This document shows, one piece after another, positions 44,813 through 56,868 of a stretch of DNA of 64,000 bases (its first letter is position 1; every line of letters starts with the position of its first letter). This DNA comes from Lepidostoma basale. Lineage: Eukaryota > Arthropoda > Insecta > Trichoptera > Lepidostomatidae. The notes under the pieces are model-generated. The model saw only the letters and a list, made by a program, of their open reading frames with translations, was not told the origin of the DNA and searched no databases. The stretch lies in the NCBI GenBank assembly GCA_022606425.2, contig JAHDVF020001512.1:186001-250000 (forward strand), in the 5' to 3' direction. The position numbers and the translations under genes are program-made.

Positions 44813-45295
44813 GTTTCTTCAGTTTATGTTGTGAATAAGTACACATTACTTAAACTCTATCAAACTAATCATTAAGTATTGATTTTCAGTTTGAACTATT
44901 ACCATATGTTCATTTATTTAATTCCATTTTCAGGGAATCTAACGATTCAGTTGGCCCTGGTAGTACGAAATTTGAAGTATTTCCATTTTTTTTTTCTCCT
45001 GCGACTCATTTGCACTCATCTTGTCTCATTATAATATAAACGTTTACTTACGTTTAAAATAATGTAAGTGGGTACGCATTTTTTAAAGAATACGTTTGAA
45101 ACGTTCGTCAACGTGGTCTGCGCTTCAAGTAACGATTACTTTTAGACATGGCAAACAAGGTACTGAAGATAATCAATACTGATCGGGCCATTGATCGAAA
45201 TTGCGAACTTTTTTGAATTTCATGCCTTTTAAGTGCCGGGGGAAGTAGCTTCCGCGTTCCAGAAAATTTGTCGACGTTGAAAAACTTTTTTTTTT
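44813..45295. other. AT-rich stretch with no gene seen
   Basis: No gene or repeat recognised. Confidence 0.4.
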
Positions 45296-45765
45296 AAACT
45301 AACTAACTGACCATCACCCGGTTTCCTCGGAGGGGTAGGCGGAAAAAATGTACCGCCACAATGCTCCGTCTTGACATACCTTTTGAGATTTCTCTATATT
45401 CTTACGTCGTAAAACGTACGCTTGTCGATTTTTCCGACTTCGACTTTGGCCGCCTTTTAGTACTTGATTAATTTGGTCATGCCATATTATCTTCGGCCGT
45501 CCTCGGCTTCTTTTCCCATTCACGCTGCTTGTCTACAATATTTTAATCATTATCTCATCCATTCGTTTCATATGGCTAAACCTTACATTTCTTCTTTGTT
45601 TCGTCGTTTGGTATTCTATTACGAGTATACATAATTTTCCCGCACATTCTTTTCGGTGATCTCATTTCTACAGCATTAATCCTACTTTCATCATTATTTT
45701 GCCAGCTCCAAGCTTCTCTTCCATACTTAAGGGTTGGCACTAGAACTCATTATGTACTACCATTA
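45296..45765 (-). mobile_element. RTE LINE 3' fragment, degenerate
   Basis: Minus strand from the (TTAG)n tail through SAYPSEETG*, VCQDGALW, GRPKIIWHDQINQVLKGG and a decayed upstream part to VPTLKYGREAWSWQ-like. Several frameshifts. Confidence 0.85.
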
Positions 45766-45776
45766 TTTTAATACTT

Positions 45777-45945
45777 ACTCCTAACTAATTGATTAACCAT
45801 CACGCCGTCTCCACGATGGAATAGACAGAAATAATGGACCGCTACCCTGTTCTTTCCTGGTATACTTCTCTCAATTCCTCAACACGAATACATTGTGTCA
45901 TGCACCCACGTTGATTTCTCCGACTTGTAACGTGGTTCTCAAGTT
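45777..45945 (-). mobile_element. RTE LINE 3' fragment, second in tandem
   Basis: A second tail-first copy directly behind the previous one: SIPSWRRR-like end, VYQERTG-like, MTQCIRVEELREV. Two partial copies in the same orientation only ~12 bp apart. Confidence 0.75.
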
Positions 45946-45989
45946 GCGATATTTATTTATTTCAGGGCTTATCGATAATTAATAATCGT

Positions 45990-46200
45990 GTTGTATGCAC
46001 CATTGTGGACTATCAGGCGGCCGCATTCTCGAAGCGCTGCTCCACTTGCCGTGCCAGCGTGCCGCCCGCCCCCGCCCCCCGCCCCCCGCCCTTGGCTGCC
46101 TGGCAGTAGCAGCAGCAGCACACGCCATGCGTTCGCTCCACGTGAATTCATTCCCCGCCGCGTGCATTCACGATTCGAATTAATTTTTCGCGCGAAGCGC
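45990..46200. other. GC-rich island
   Basis: Runs of CCCGCCCCC and CAGCAGCAG with an E-box CACGTG at about 46139. Open in four frames owing to base composition. Looks regulatory or 5' non-coding; no protein is called. Confidence 0.35.
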
Positions 46201-46312
46201 AAAGCTGTACACGATTCATAAGCACACTTTAGAGTTCGCCTTTTCAGCAGACCATCGTATATAAAAGAAATGTTTTCCTTTATGAATCATATAATTGTTG
46301 TTTTTTTTAATT

Positions 46313-46478
46313 AAGGCGAATGAAAAGGTCTGTTTTCTAGAAGTGTTATTATATTTTATGGGAATGACATGTTTCGGCTTGATTCGGTCATCCAATGCAT
46401 TTGATTATTCCTTAGCAAGCCGAAACCTGTCATTCCCATAAACTATTATAAAACATCTAGAAAACATACTTTTTCGTG
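46313..46478. mobile_element. Palindromic Penelope-like element, family A
   Basis: Arms 'AAAAGGTCTGTTTTCTAGAA' and its inverted partner ending 'ATCTAGAAAACATACTTTTT', with GGGAATGACATGTTTCGGC inner ends. Hammerhead-like cores are diverged (AAGCCGAAACCTGTC on the plus strand). Confidence 0.65.
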
Positions 46479-46484
46479 TCTTCT

Positions 46485-46865
46485 TCTTCGATTGCCCTAC
46501 AGCCTACATCGAGCCTTAGCCTCCAGTATTCTTCGCCTCCAACTCCTCCTGTCCTCCGCTTCGACCCTCCAATCTGACACTCGTAACAATTTCGCCCCAT
46601 CTCTCCCAACTTCATCCTCCCATCACAACCTTAGTCGTCCAATTGGTCTTCTACCACCTGGGTGCCACTCCAGCAATCTTTTTGGGGTTCGCGATGACGG
46701 CATCCTCTGCACGTGACCGGCCCATCTCAGTCTATTCAGTCTGACCTGTGTGGAGAGACTGGGAGCTTTGTAAATATAGTACAGCTCGTCACTATGCCGC
46801 ACTATCCAACCTTCACCGTCATTCACAGGTCCCAGAATTTTGCGCAGCACCCTATTATTGGAGTA
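46485..46865 (-). mobile_element. LINE 3' end remnant, 'HPGGRRPIGR' family
   Basis: Minus strand: MLRKILGPVNDGEGWIVRHS, DELYYIYKAPSLSTQVRLNR, LRWAGHVQRMPSSRTPKRLL, EWHPGGRRPIGRLRL, then RRILEAKA-like and AAGAAGAAG. A clean RTE-type C-terminus with the R..WAGHV box, distinct from the main family. Confidence 0.85.
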
Positions 46866-47554
46866 TCACAGTTTATTTATTGGAGTATCACAGTTCAAGA
46901 AACAATAAAAAATAAAAAATAAATGTTTCAATTCTAAGGATCGGTTTACAGCTAAATTTATTAATATCTTTGCTGGTTCTTGGGCCTTTTTAATGTGGTG
47001 GTTTCTCGTTGCTTTCCACATTTTTGTATACAACAGATTATTTAAACGCAATTGCTGTATACAAATTTTTAGGTATTGATTCTCATGATTCTCGTGATAG
47101 ATATCTAGTCTGTCGCCATCACAATGTCAATAAACAGGTGATTCACACCACATATTAGGCAAAAAATTACAATAATTATTAATATATCTGGTAGATGTTT
47201 TAAAAAAACTAACATACATCATGTGCGTAATCAATTCGAAGTTTTAGGCAATTGGTATAAAATAGTTTAACAAGTAATGATCCATTGAACACTTAAATTA
47301 TATTTTGACGAAGTCTGACGAGAACTATAATACATTTCTCGGCTTAGCTCCATTGGTCTCTTATCCTCGTGACCCACATCCACATTTTTAAAATAATTGT
47401 ATTAATTTGACTCTATATAAGTTATGATTTAGTAATAGCTCAAGTAATTCATAGACCGAGACTTATAGTTACTAATAAGTCAATAACTGAATACAAAACC
47501 TTATATATCGTTGCACAGTTTTGTTTATAGATTTGAGTTAAATTAAAAAAAAAA
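46866..47554. other. AT-rich stretch with a SINE piece
   Basis: 47078-47135 matches the middle of SINE family 1 on the minus strand ('TGATTCTCATGATTCTCGTG'). Otherwise no gene. Confidence 0.45.
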
Positions 47555-47745
47555 AAAAAAACAATGTTTTTTCCACTTTTGAGTTTATTTTTCTCGACAT
47601 GTTTCAAAGGCTCTACATCATCGGGAGAAGATATAAACTCATTTGAACGATATAAAACGTTTATATATAATAGTTTTCCCGATGATGAAGATGCAAAGCG
47701 TTAGAAACATGTCAAGAAATATAAACTCAAAAGTGGAAAAAAAAT
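47555..47745. mobile_element. Palindromic Penelope-like element, family E
   Basis: Arms 'TTTTTTCCACTTTTGAGTTT' and the inverted 'AACTCAAAAGTGGAAAAAAA'. Hammerhead-like cores at 47596-47623 (minus) and 47682-47713 (plus): the plus one has TGATGA, A, stem GATGC/GCGTT, GAAA and CATGTC. Confidence 0.6.
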
Positions 47746-49365
47746 ATTCATAAATAATTCGTCGTTATGGATTTCCACAGTTATGCCTTAAGATTATCTA
47801 GAATTAAAAAAAAATTGTAGTTGTCAGTATATATGTATAATATTTCTAGTGTAAAATAACAACGTATCCAGGTTGCGTGTGAGTGCAAGCGGAGTGCACT
47901 CATTATCATCTCTGTGTAGTTCAAACGGAATAAGACGAGCCTCTCGGCTAAAGATGTACCGAGACCCAGCTGGGAGAGAGGGAGCGTGTCGTCATGGGAC
48001 ATTTTTGGATTTCAATGTACAGTTGTTTCTTTGTATCTAAAAAAGACTCGGTTTTGGGATTGCCGCCAATATTTAGAAAACATGGACATGTGACAGTAAT
48101 TTAAAATCGCCCGAGGAACGCACAGCTTCTTCCATCACATTTTAACATTTTTATTTCCTTGTTTACGTTTTCCACATGCCATCAAGCGTATTTTTGGTTC
48201 AAAGTATTTCAGTACACAATATTCCCACATTCACTCGGCGTGTCGTGCCGCTCGTGGGATACGATATGTTTATTCACACTTGTTGATTATTTTTTTCATT
48301 TAATTCGGCGAACGAATTACTGGAAGGCGCGGCTCGGGTCCCTCAAGTGCTCGGCAGATACATACTAATGATTGTTAATACAATCTCACAGGTTTTCAGT
48401 TTAACCCTTAACGTACCGTGTTCAAAACAAAACGCTCGCTCCCATGTGGTAAGTTCAGTTTACCGCTAACTTTATCTAAATATCAAGCATATGACTAGAT
48501 GAATCAAAATTTAATTTATGTCATCTTGTAGGGAATTTCATTAGAATAGATCGATATCTATAACATACATGGATTATTTGAAAAACATATCATTATTAAT
48601 TTTTTTCTGGAACCATGCGATTTCTGATATGTAATGCGTCACAGCATACGGGCGACTGGACATACGGGTATAAACTTGTCTGCGCGCCGCGGCCGGCGGG
48701 GCGACGATAAAGGCACCTAGGCAAAATGTATAGTACGTTCAAGACAACGAGTACGTATTAATATTTGTTCCTTTTGGTAAAGTGTTAATATTTTCACAGT
48801 TCTGATATTATTAAGTTGCGTCCTGCGTTTCCGTCCACAGTGGTATTATTACGTACATATTGAAAAGGTCAAAGATATAATTTATAATACGTTCAAAACA
48901 GCGAGTAAGTATTTGTCACTTTTGATAAAGTTGTAAATATTAGCAAAACAAATTCTACCTTAACACGAATGAAGGTGAGGGCAGTCTTAGAAAATATTTT
49001 ATTTTTGGGATGAAGGAAGTAATTTTTTGCTTTTTTTTTTATTACGAAATATTGAAAACACTTCAATGGAGGATTACAATTTTTTTATAATATTAGGGTC
49101 CATAGGTTTTAAGAAAATCAACTTTAAATTGGCAGTGGAAACTCAATTTACCACATGGCAACGCGACGGTTAATAAATGTCTAGCATGTACTGGTGTAAT
49201 CTCGCGATTGGGTTCAATTGCAAGCATTTTTAATGGCATTAGATTGTACTTATTAAGTGATCATTTTAAAATGTTTTCTAAAATCCTTGAAATTTACTAT
49301 AGACTTGTGGTTAACTGAATGAATAATTCGTCCATAGTTGCCTTGGTACCAAAACCGCCAAAAGA
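47746..49365. other. Unassigned, mostly AT-rich
   Basis: No gene. A short GC-rich run at 48684-48712 (CGCGCCGCGGCCGGCGGGG) lies within AT-rich DNA. Similar short phrases (GTTCAA.AC..CGAGTA) recur at 48738 and 48892, suggesting a local duplication. Confidence 0.4.
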
Positions 49366-49369
49366 AAAA

Positions 49370-50600
49370 TTTTTCCGCGTCATAACCCCCCCGCCGCAGC
49401 CCGACCCGGTAGATAGGGCCTTCTAAACTCGCGGACAGACGTCCCCCCCCACTCCAGCGCGGGAGGGGGTTCCTCCTCTGAACTCCGCTCAGTTCTGCCC
49501 CGACTGCCGGCGAGAGAGGACCGGCCTTGCTGCAATGTGAACCATTCGCTCGTCTCCGCACAGTACAGCCCTATCCAGCGTCACCCAGTGTGCCCTCCCG
49601 AGTCAGTCTAGTCACAGTGATATGTGAATGAATATTTTCTATTGCGCCTCCCGCGAGCTGCCCAGTTTCCCGACCGTGTGCCACGAGAGAACCCGGTGCA
49701 GCTGTTCTCTAGAAATGTGATAGTGCTCGTCGAGTTTTGAAGAGGATTCCATACAAACTTTCGACGGATCTGATGGTATTTATTCACTCTGTCTCTTAAA
49801 GCATAGTAAATGCTATGTATTTGCTTCGTGTAGTCTCACGTCACTCGTCAGCGATTGCAGCCGTTAATATATGCCATTGCATGCCCTTGAATATGTTTAT
49901 TATTCTACTTCGTCATCTTTTATTTTTCATTATTTGAATGTGAATGTTTTATCACGGGCTGCCGCAAGGTGTTGCCGGGCAGGACGTGCACGCCTGGCGA
50001 CTTGACAGCGCGAACCGATTCGTGATGCTCGTTCTTAATTTTTATAAATTGCTCCGCGCGCTCGCAGGCAAATCAATCGGTCACGGAATATACTGAATAT
50101 TTGATCACATTCAAAGTAAATTAGACATATTTACATACGTGCTGGTCGCTAACAGCGCGAGTCCGTCACAGTCACATCCGCACACAGATAAGCGAGGAGC
50201 GAGGATATCTCTAGATATGCTTACTAATCTGAGGTAAACTGCGTACGCGAATGAGGCTTCGTGTGCGTCACGTAATTTGCACGGTCATTCCAGTAGACGT
50301 GCAATTGACGTAGTATACAAATATACTCGTACATTCACCACATTCACTTTTTATGTATGGTAGTTTGAGCGGTTATGTGTTGTATGTAAAGTTCTTCATT
50401 CTTGGATCTTTTTCTGCCGCTTTCGTCGGCGAGTTAAAAATAATGCAGTGTCTATTCTTATCGGCCGCCGGCGAGCAACAGGTGCGCCCGCGCCGGCTGG
50501 CGGCAGCCGTGTGCGATGCGCCCCGCCGATGCCCGTCCCGTACGCCACGGAAAGGGGCGTGCGTTTTCCTCGCGCACCGAATTTTCCTAACCCGTTCGAA
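49370..50600. promoter_or_regulatory. Cluster of GC-rich islands, possible promoter/5' exons
   Basis: Three patches (49370-49740, 49950-50060, 50455-50590) are much richer in G+C and CpG than the flanks. CTCAGTTC-, GAGTCAGTC- and GTCACAGTC-type strings resemble arthropod initiators. A good splice donor, CTGAG|GTAAAC, lies at 50230. No long frame with protein character is present, so non-coding first exon(s) are the best guess. Confidence 0.3.
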
Positions 50601-52850
50601 ATTCATACGTCAATACTAAGAATGATTATTTTTCAAACATGACCGTTTCGTTTATGACGCATTTATTATGTTTCATTCTAGATATTAACTTGTGTGTATT
50701 GTCTGTATGCATTAGATTTTTACAAACACATTCATTGTAATTATTGATATACCTTTCAAATTGTTTGTGCTTGTTTACCAATGATTCGCTTACGATATAT
50801 GATAGGTTGCACAAATATTGCTATGCCGCACACATTGGCAACACGACCCCACAAAAAAAAAACCTATAAAAAATCTGATGGAAATTATATTTGAAAGTTG
50901 TACGTATAATTAATTGGTGAAGTTTGAAAAAAACTTACCGAAATTACCTTCGAAATATTTCATCTTTTACTGTTTCTATTTGCTTTTTATTATTTAAGAT
51001 ATTATAATAGTATGTTTTTATTGCTATATGCTATTTTAATACCGTTAATACCGTTATATTAACTGCTCTCAATCTTGCGTTCACTTAAATAAGAACTTTT
51101 ACAAAATTCCATCGTACGGTTGTGTTCATTGTAAAACATTTAATATGTATATTTTATTTTGTTCCCATTTTTCAACAAAAGCAATAATTCTGTTTTTAAT
51201 GAATTTCTCCGAAAGGCGTTTATTTCTCGGAATATTAACAATAAATTAAGCATTGTGTATTGTGGCTAGAGTTCCATATAAAGTCCCGGCGTGTTGTGTT
51301 TTACCGCTTGGTAAACAGGAGAAAGCTGCCTGCATATTTTATAAACAGCTCTGACTAAGAAAACGCCTCTGTTCTCGAGAGAAATCCACTCCGGCCACAT
51401 CTTAAATCTCTAGAATTATGAATACGTTATAGCCCATGTTCATATTTCACTTTTTGTCTGAGCTTCTATTCTCGTTGAACGTCTTGGCTGCATTCCACAG
51501 ACAATTCTATTTCATATTATTAAGAAAAACATTCCTTTCATCTTTTTCTAAGTAAAATTACTTTTTATGTATAATAAATAAAAAATTCTCCTATGTTGCG
51601 GAAAATTGGTACCACAATTTTGAGTCAAATATTTAATAATATTTGCTATTGGTGGTAAAGAGTCGTATTACATAAGCTTTCATTTTCTCGTCGGCGTAAG
51701 AAATAGTTTGACGGTCACAGATATTATGCAAACCTTTGTTTGGTTTTGATCATTCTCGTATCTGTCGACGGTGGTAAGTGACAATAATTGTCTCCACTAA
51801 TGCGTATGTCATTCCCAGAATTTATTATCTTCGCATTCGACGCATTATAAATATAACTACCCGTGATATCGCTTCTTCATTATTGTTCACTCATTCAGAG
51901 AAATATATTTGTATTTATTTATTTTATTGGTACACAAACAAATCATGTAATATCATCGTAGGTTTCTCTAAGTGGGTCCATCGGCTCTCTGGCGGTACTG
52001 AGTGGAACCTAGAAGTTATGCTGTTTCTAGGGGGAGTACTTACGGGGCCTAAGGAAGCAAAGAAGGATCATACCAACAGAATCTACTAATTTACCAAAAA
52101 GATAATCCGAAAAATTACACTGCCCACCAAATTAAATAAAAAATCGCATTTACAATCTGCAAATCGTTGATAAATCGGTTCACCCCTCTCATTAAAAGAC
52201 GTTAATTAATGGTTTAAAATTTAAGTATCGGCAAATCTTCTCTATAACACCATAAATATATAAATATTTGGGCCTTGTACAACTTTTTCCTGAAAAGGGG
52301 CCTGTGGTTCAGTAAGTTTGAGAAACTACGATGTATATAGATATTTTTATAAATATATTCAGATATATTAACATATTTCTATAAATATGTTATCTAAATC
52401 AGTAATATAATATATAAGCTTATATCAAATTTCAAAGAACTTAATCTGTAGCCATTTTTCATATTGGCATGTAGGTAGTTTAATAACATACATATTTTAC
52501 AATGGTTATTTCCTATTTCGTACGTATTCGGCTTCACGCTTACAGATCCTTATCGCAATTCGCGATAACAACAATCTACAGGTACATTTGAATAAACAGA
52601 TCAATTGATCCGATTATGGTGAAATATTGATGCAATCGCTTTTTTGTAGAAAACGATTTTCTGCGAAATAATTTTATAGGGTATTACGGCTAGCCATTGA
52701 TTTCGTTGAAAAATTAAAATATTTTAGTTATGATTTTTTTAACATTAGAATTGATTCGTGCACAATGTATTGTATCTCACATCGAACCTTGCACCATGAA
52801 CACGATAATTGTTATCATGTGGGAGTGTCAACTGATCACTATTGGTTTTA
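50601..52850. other. AT-rich region with no gene seen
   Basis: No gene recognised. A GTG|GTAAGTG donor-like string at about 51772 has no matching acceptor that I can defend. Confidence 0.4.
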
Positions 52851-53000
52851 TTCTTTGCGACATCGCCTGCCGGCGACTGCGGCTGGCCGCCGCGCCGCAC
52901 GGAGTGATTTTCAAGATGTTCCCGAGTTATTGTTGCGAGCTATTTATACGCTCAGTGATTTTCCCTTCGCAGCCAGATGTTCCCACTCGACTGACCTTAT
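52851..53000. other. GC-rich island
   Basis: CGCCTGCCGGCGACTGCGGC followed by TGGCCGCCGCGCCGCACGG. A possible acceptor TTTTCCCTTCGCAG lies downstream (52974). No exon can be closed with confidence. Confidence 0.3.
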
Positions 53001-53149
53001 CTATTTATGAAGTTCTTCCTCCTTTTACATTTATAATATCAACTCAAAATTATTCTTGTTTGACGATTCAATTTTTACAAGGTCACAAGGCAATATACCA
53101 TATTTATTAATATGTGATTATTTTTTTCTTCTTTTTGAATTCATATTCT

Positions 53150-53500
53150 TAATGTAGGCTTCGTGGCCTGTTTATCAAGAGGGATTCCCAACTGTTGATC
53201 TTTTTGATGGCCTGTCCGGGGGTCGTTTTCATCTAGACTCGGTCACCGTGCAATACAATGTGAGGGAGCCTAGCTGAATCCATTCTTCTTACGTGTTTAA
53301 TGTCTTCCCCGTTGCCTCTCCACCTAACGACATCTTCAACCTCGCATATTTTCCTTATTCTTGTAATTTTTATTCGGATTATTATTTATGTCTTGCCAGA
53401 TATGCTCATTTTGTGGTGTCCGCCCCGCATTCAGTCCGGTATGTCATATTGGGTCGCACACTACTTTTATAAATCTTTATTGTACTCCTGATGTTCATGA
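53150..53500 (-). mobile_element. LINE 3' end remnant, 'HGHSKGRRAP' family
   Basis: Shares the phrases 'CCTGTTTATCAAGAGGGATT', TCTAGACTCGGTC.CCGTGCAATACAATG and the later CACATATTT block with 63195-63500 and, inverted, 29950-30310. No intact frame. Confidence 0.65.
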
Positions 53501-54130
53501 CAGGGTTTTTTCATTTTAAATAATTCATGCATCCTGAGATTACGGCATTCTTTTTGAATAACATTATAAAACATTGAATTTTCACAGCCCTTCATTTCAC
53601 TGTTCATATATTTCGTATGGTTCCAATCCACATTCGGGGTACCATTTTAACATTATTATTTAAATAATATTTTTGTTCAAATGTAAATATGGGTAAATGA
53701 GGGTTGATAAATTAAAAAAACGTTTATACTACAGTTTGTTTATGTCGTTATCCCTCTTTTTTATTTACACGTGGTTGCTCATTTCAAGAATATTCCAATT
53801 CGATTGAAAAATAAACTGTAATTGTTTTTAAATTAATGTTGTTTTAATTGAAATGAGGGAATTTTCCACTATGAATGGGCTGATAACAATGATCTTTTGT
53901 TTCTTGCGTTTTAATTAGTATATTTAATTTATATTATACACATAATGTTTTCATAATTTTAAGATTATAATATTTTTTTAATGTTATGAACAAAATGAAA
54001 AAAAAATTAAGAATTTAAAAAATATTCATGATTGTATACCGAATGTGACGTGTTTCATCTACTAAGGGCATTAACGGAGGTCTTCCAAAGTCGTGATGTG
54101 TTGAGTCTATATTCCCGTCAATCGTCGTAA
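53501..54130. other. AT-rich stretch with no gene seen
   Basis: No gene or repeat recognised. Confidence 0.45.
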
Positions 54131-54215
54131 ATTGTGAAAATGTCGGGCGATGTTTATTTTGGAATCATTGCCATTGAAATCTGGCGAGGTCCTGGCAGTC
54201 GTCTGTGTTGCGAAG

Positions 54216-54229
54216 GTTGCCATGGCAAC
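54216..54229. promoter_or_regulatory. Perfect RFX X-box palindrome
   Basis: GTTGCCATGGCAAC, with one more paired base on each side (GGTTGCCATGGCAACC), is the ideal binding site of RFX-family factors, which in animals drive ciliary genes in sensory neurons. It lies in a locally GC-richer block (54150-54300). No promoter or gene beside it is identified. Confidence 0.4.
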
Positions 54230-54279
54230 CGCCGTATGCGTTCGCTGAGCAGCGAGATCTATGTAGTTTCAACTCCGCT

Positions 54280-54455
54280 CAGTAAATCGGGTGGTGGTTT
54301 AGGGGATAGAACGCTTGGCTCCTGATCCACGGGACTTGGGTTCAAGCCTGGACACGACCAGATTCCTTCTTCATTATAATAATGAGCTATTATAATGAGC
54401 TATTTTAATAATAATGAGCTATTTTCTGCTCACATTGAAGATTGTAAAAATAAAT
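54280..54455 (+). mobile_element. tRNA-related SINE, family 2
   Basis: A tRNA-like head 'GGATAGAACGCTTGGCTCCT' with Pol III B box GGTTCAAGCCT (about 54330-54340), then CACGACCAGATTCCTTCTTC and three repeats of AATAATGAGCTATT. Shares body with 8024-8124. Confidence 0.65.
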
Positions 54456-55236
54456 TCTAATATCATTGATTTAAATCCTTGATATTATTCTTTTTTTTTT
54501 AATAAAAAAAATCGGTTTATTCCTTCGTATGGGCAGCCACCAAGTTCTGCGCACGGCGCATACATCGCCCAATGGACGCTTTATTGAATATTTGCACAAC
54601 CACTTAGCATCCTTGCTTGCTAAGTAACCTGTCACTACTTCGCTAAATAGTTCTGCAACCGTTAATAGTATTTCATGTGGACACTGTGAAGACGTTCGAT
54701 TCGTTATTCTACTTCAAAACGGAGTTTAAACCATGTTCATGTGACAAGACTCTGTTGACTAAATATAGTATATTTGTAATATTATTGTTTTACAAAATTC
54801 ACATTTATATTTATAATTTTTTTTTAATTGCTTGAGAACATGCACACTTTTCATCAAAACAAATAATTTATATTGAAATGAATATTTCGTACGTTTTAAA
54901 CAAAGAAGTAAATTAAAATCTAATATTATCAACGGTATTTTATTTAATACCAAATAAACAACGTGCAGTATTTGTAATATTATGACTCCACTCGAATAAA
55001 AAAAAAACATTTTGACACTTTTTCAATATAATCTTGGAACATTCTTAGTTTCTAGAAATTCCGAAAATTTCGAAACACAATATGAATTTAAAAATATGAA
55101 GTGTTTAGATTTTCGAATGAACACATTCTATAGCTACGTTCCAAGGTCCTGCATATAGTTCTCGGTCTATATCAGCTTGGCAATGAAAATCAATTTAACG
55201 TCGTGTTTCTAACTTAACCCTGCACTACCTTGTATC
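54456..55236. other. AT-rich stretch with no gene seen
   Basis: No gene recognised. Confidence 0.4.
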
Positions 55237-55312
55237 ATGTATTGCAATTATATTATTATTTCATTGAATGAATCTTTACACGATTACAGTGCAAGCCAAA
55301 TCGATGCAAATA
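55237..55312 (-). mobile_element. SINE family 1, 3' end, inverted
   Basis: Reverse complement of the SINE tail: AATAATAAT-type end, then the complement of 'CATCGATTTGGCTTGCACTG' . It faces the plus-strand copy that follows. Confidence 0.65.
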
Positions 55313-55371
55313 TTGAAAAAGAAAGAACATTAAAACATGTCTGTAACCATGACGACTGGTGTATTTGGTCA

Positions 55372-55535
55372 TTTGGTCTGGTGTAGAATTCACGTGACAA
55401 TAAAATGGCGATAGATTGCTACCTATCACATGTCACGAGAATCACCATGATAGCTATAATACCATTTACATCGATTTGGCTCATGCTGTCATGGTGTAAA
55501 GAGCGATTCAACAAAATAATAATAATAATAATGTG
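55372..55535 (+). mobile_element. tRNA-related SINE, family 1, body and tail
   Basis: 'GGTGTAGAATTCACGTGACA' to the tail CAACAAAATAATAATAATAAT. The head with the B box is missing. Together with 55237-55312 it forms an inverted pair. Confidence 0.75.
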
Positions 55536-55984
55536 AATAAACGAATTGAATTGGTAAATTGATGAAACAATATTCAAAAGGAAAATACTCCGAATATGGA
55601 AAGTATTCAACCTCATTAGCGTCGTACTTGTTCAGGTGTTACAATATCGATGCATTCTTCCGAATCGGAGACTTAAATGTGTTTATATTTGTAATATCTA
55701 TTTGGATCAATCTATAGTCTATAGTCTATTTGGACCTCCAGAGGGCTGCTTCTCTGTGACGTGGGAATCCACTTACTAAAAAAATATTTTGGATTTCTTA
55801 TGAAGCAAAAAAATTGTTTCAAAGAAGTCCCATCCGTTGCTGACTCATTGCCTATCGCCTATTACCTACACCTAAAATGTATATTGCTGGATTAATCAGT
55901 ACCATTATTTAATATTTCTTTGGTTTAATTCTTAGTTTTGTTTCCATTCACATAGCAAGATTTATGAAATATAAATTGCGGAGA

Positions 55985-56080
55985 ACAATCTTATCTGAGC
56001 TGTAATCGGTGGTATCGGTGTTCAATCCTGAACGAACACGATCACCATATCTGATATGAGGCAGAGCGTGAAATTAAGAT
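55985..56080 (+). mobile_element. SINE family 2-like fragment
   Basis: GTGTTCAATCCTGAACGAACACGATCACC resembles the B-box region of SINE family 2 (GGTTCAAGCCTGGACACGACCAG). Body is diverged. Confidence 0.4.
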
Positions 56081-56867
56081 TAACATTAGATATGACTTCC
56101 AGGACGTACTTTTACAATCAAACCTTGCAGCCACGTGTACTCGTATGAATAAGTACATCATCGGTGTTTCGGGTAAACTCTTATTTAACAATGAGAATTT
56201 TTTGAAATTTTGAAATAACTCGTATTTTTCTACACGTGTATTTGAATATGCATTTAAACGACTGTTTCTTATCGCCCGAGTTTATCGTCATATTTTATAA
56301 GGTTATTGTGTTTTACGTATATTTAACACTAATAAAATATTTCCATGCTTTTCTATGACATTCTTTTTTTAGATTGTTTCGAAGGAAATTGCATTGTTTT
56401 TCAGTTTTGCAATTATTTTAAAAATAGTTTGATATTACACGACATTCAAATAAATGCGGATTAGGAAAGAGATCTCGAAAAATTCTATATTAAACGTATA
56501 TATATTGAATTGTATGATGAAATTAAAAATATATATTTAATCTTTTTATTTAACTTTTACGTATATATAAGATAATCATAAAACGGCCAAGAAACAGTTT
56601 TGAGCATATGGAACATGTGAACGACGAAAGAATGATGATGTCGGCTTCTGCTAGTTTTGTAGCTTGTCGTCTGCAGGGGGTGTTATATATACAGGAAGGA
56701 TACTTGTGGAAGTGTTCTTGGTGGTGGTAACTTCGATTATGAATGTGGAGGTGACTACAATATGTATTATATAGGTACACCATAATTCCGCTAATTTGAA
56801 ATTTTGTGGACTGTTTTAAATAGAGTGGTTGTGTTTTAAAAGTAGGATTGTTCATAATTATATACCA
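56081..56867. other. AT-rich stretch with no gene seen
   Basis: No gene recognised. A FEHMEHVNDERM-like trace at about 56590-56635 on the plus strand may be a tiny RTE remnant. Confidence 0.4.
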
Positions 56868-56868
56868 A

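Noticed and set aside
45979..46221. Overlapping open frames in several phases over the GC-rich island
   Set aside because: Frames are open on both strands because GC-rich sequence lacks stop codons; no splice signals or domain support any of them.
50353..50642. Open frames over the GC-rich patch at 50.5 kb as a protein-coding exon
   Set aside because: All frames are open at once and Arg/Ala/Pro-rich by composition; better read as regulatory or 5' non-coding.
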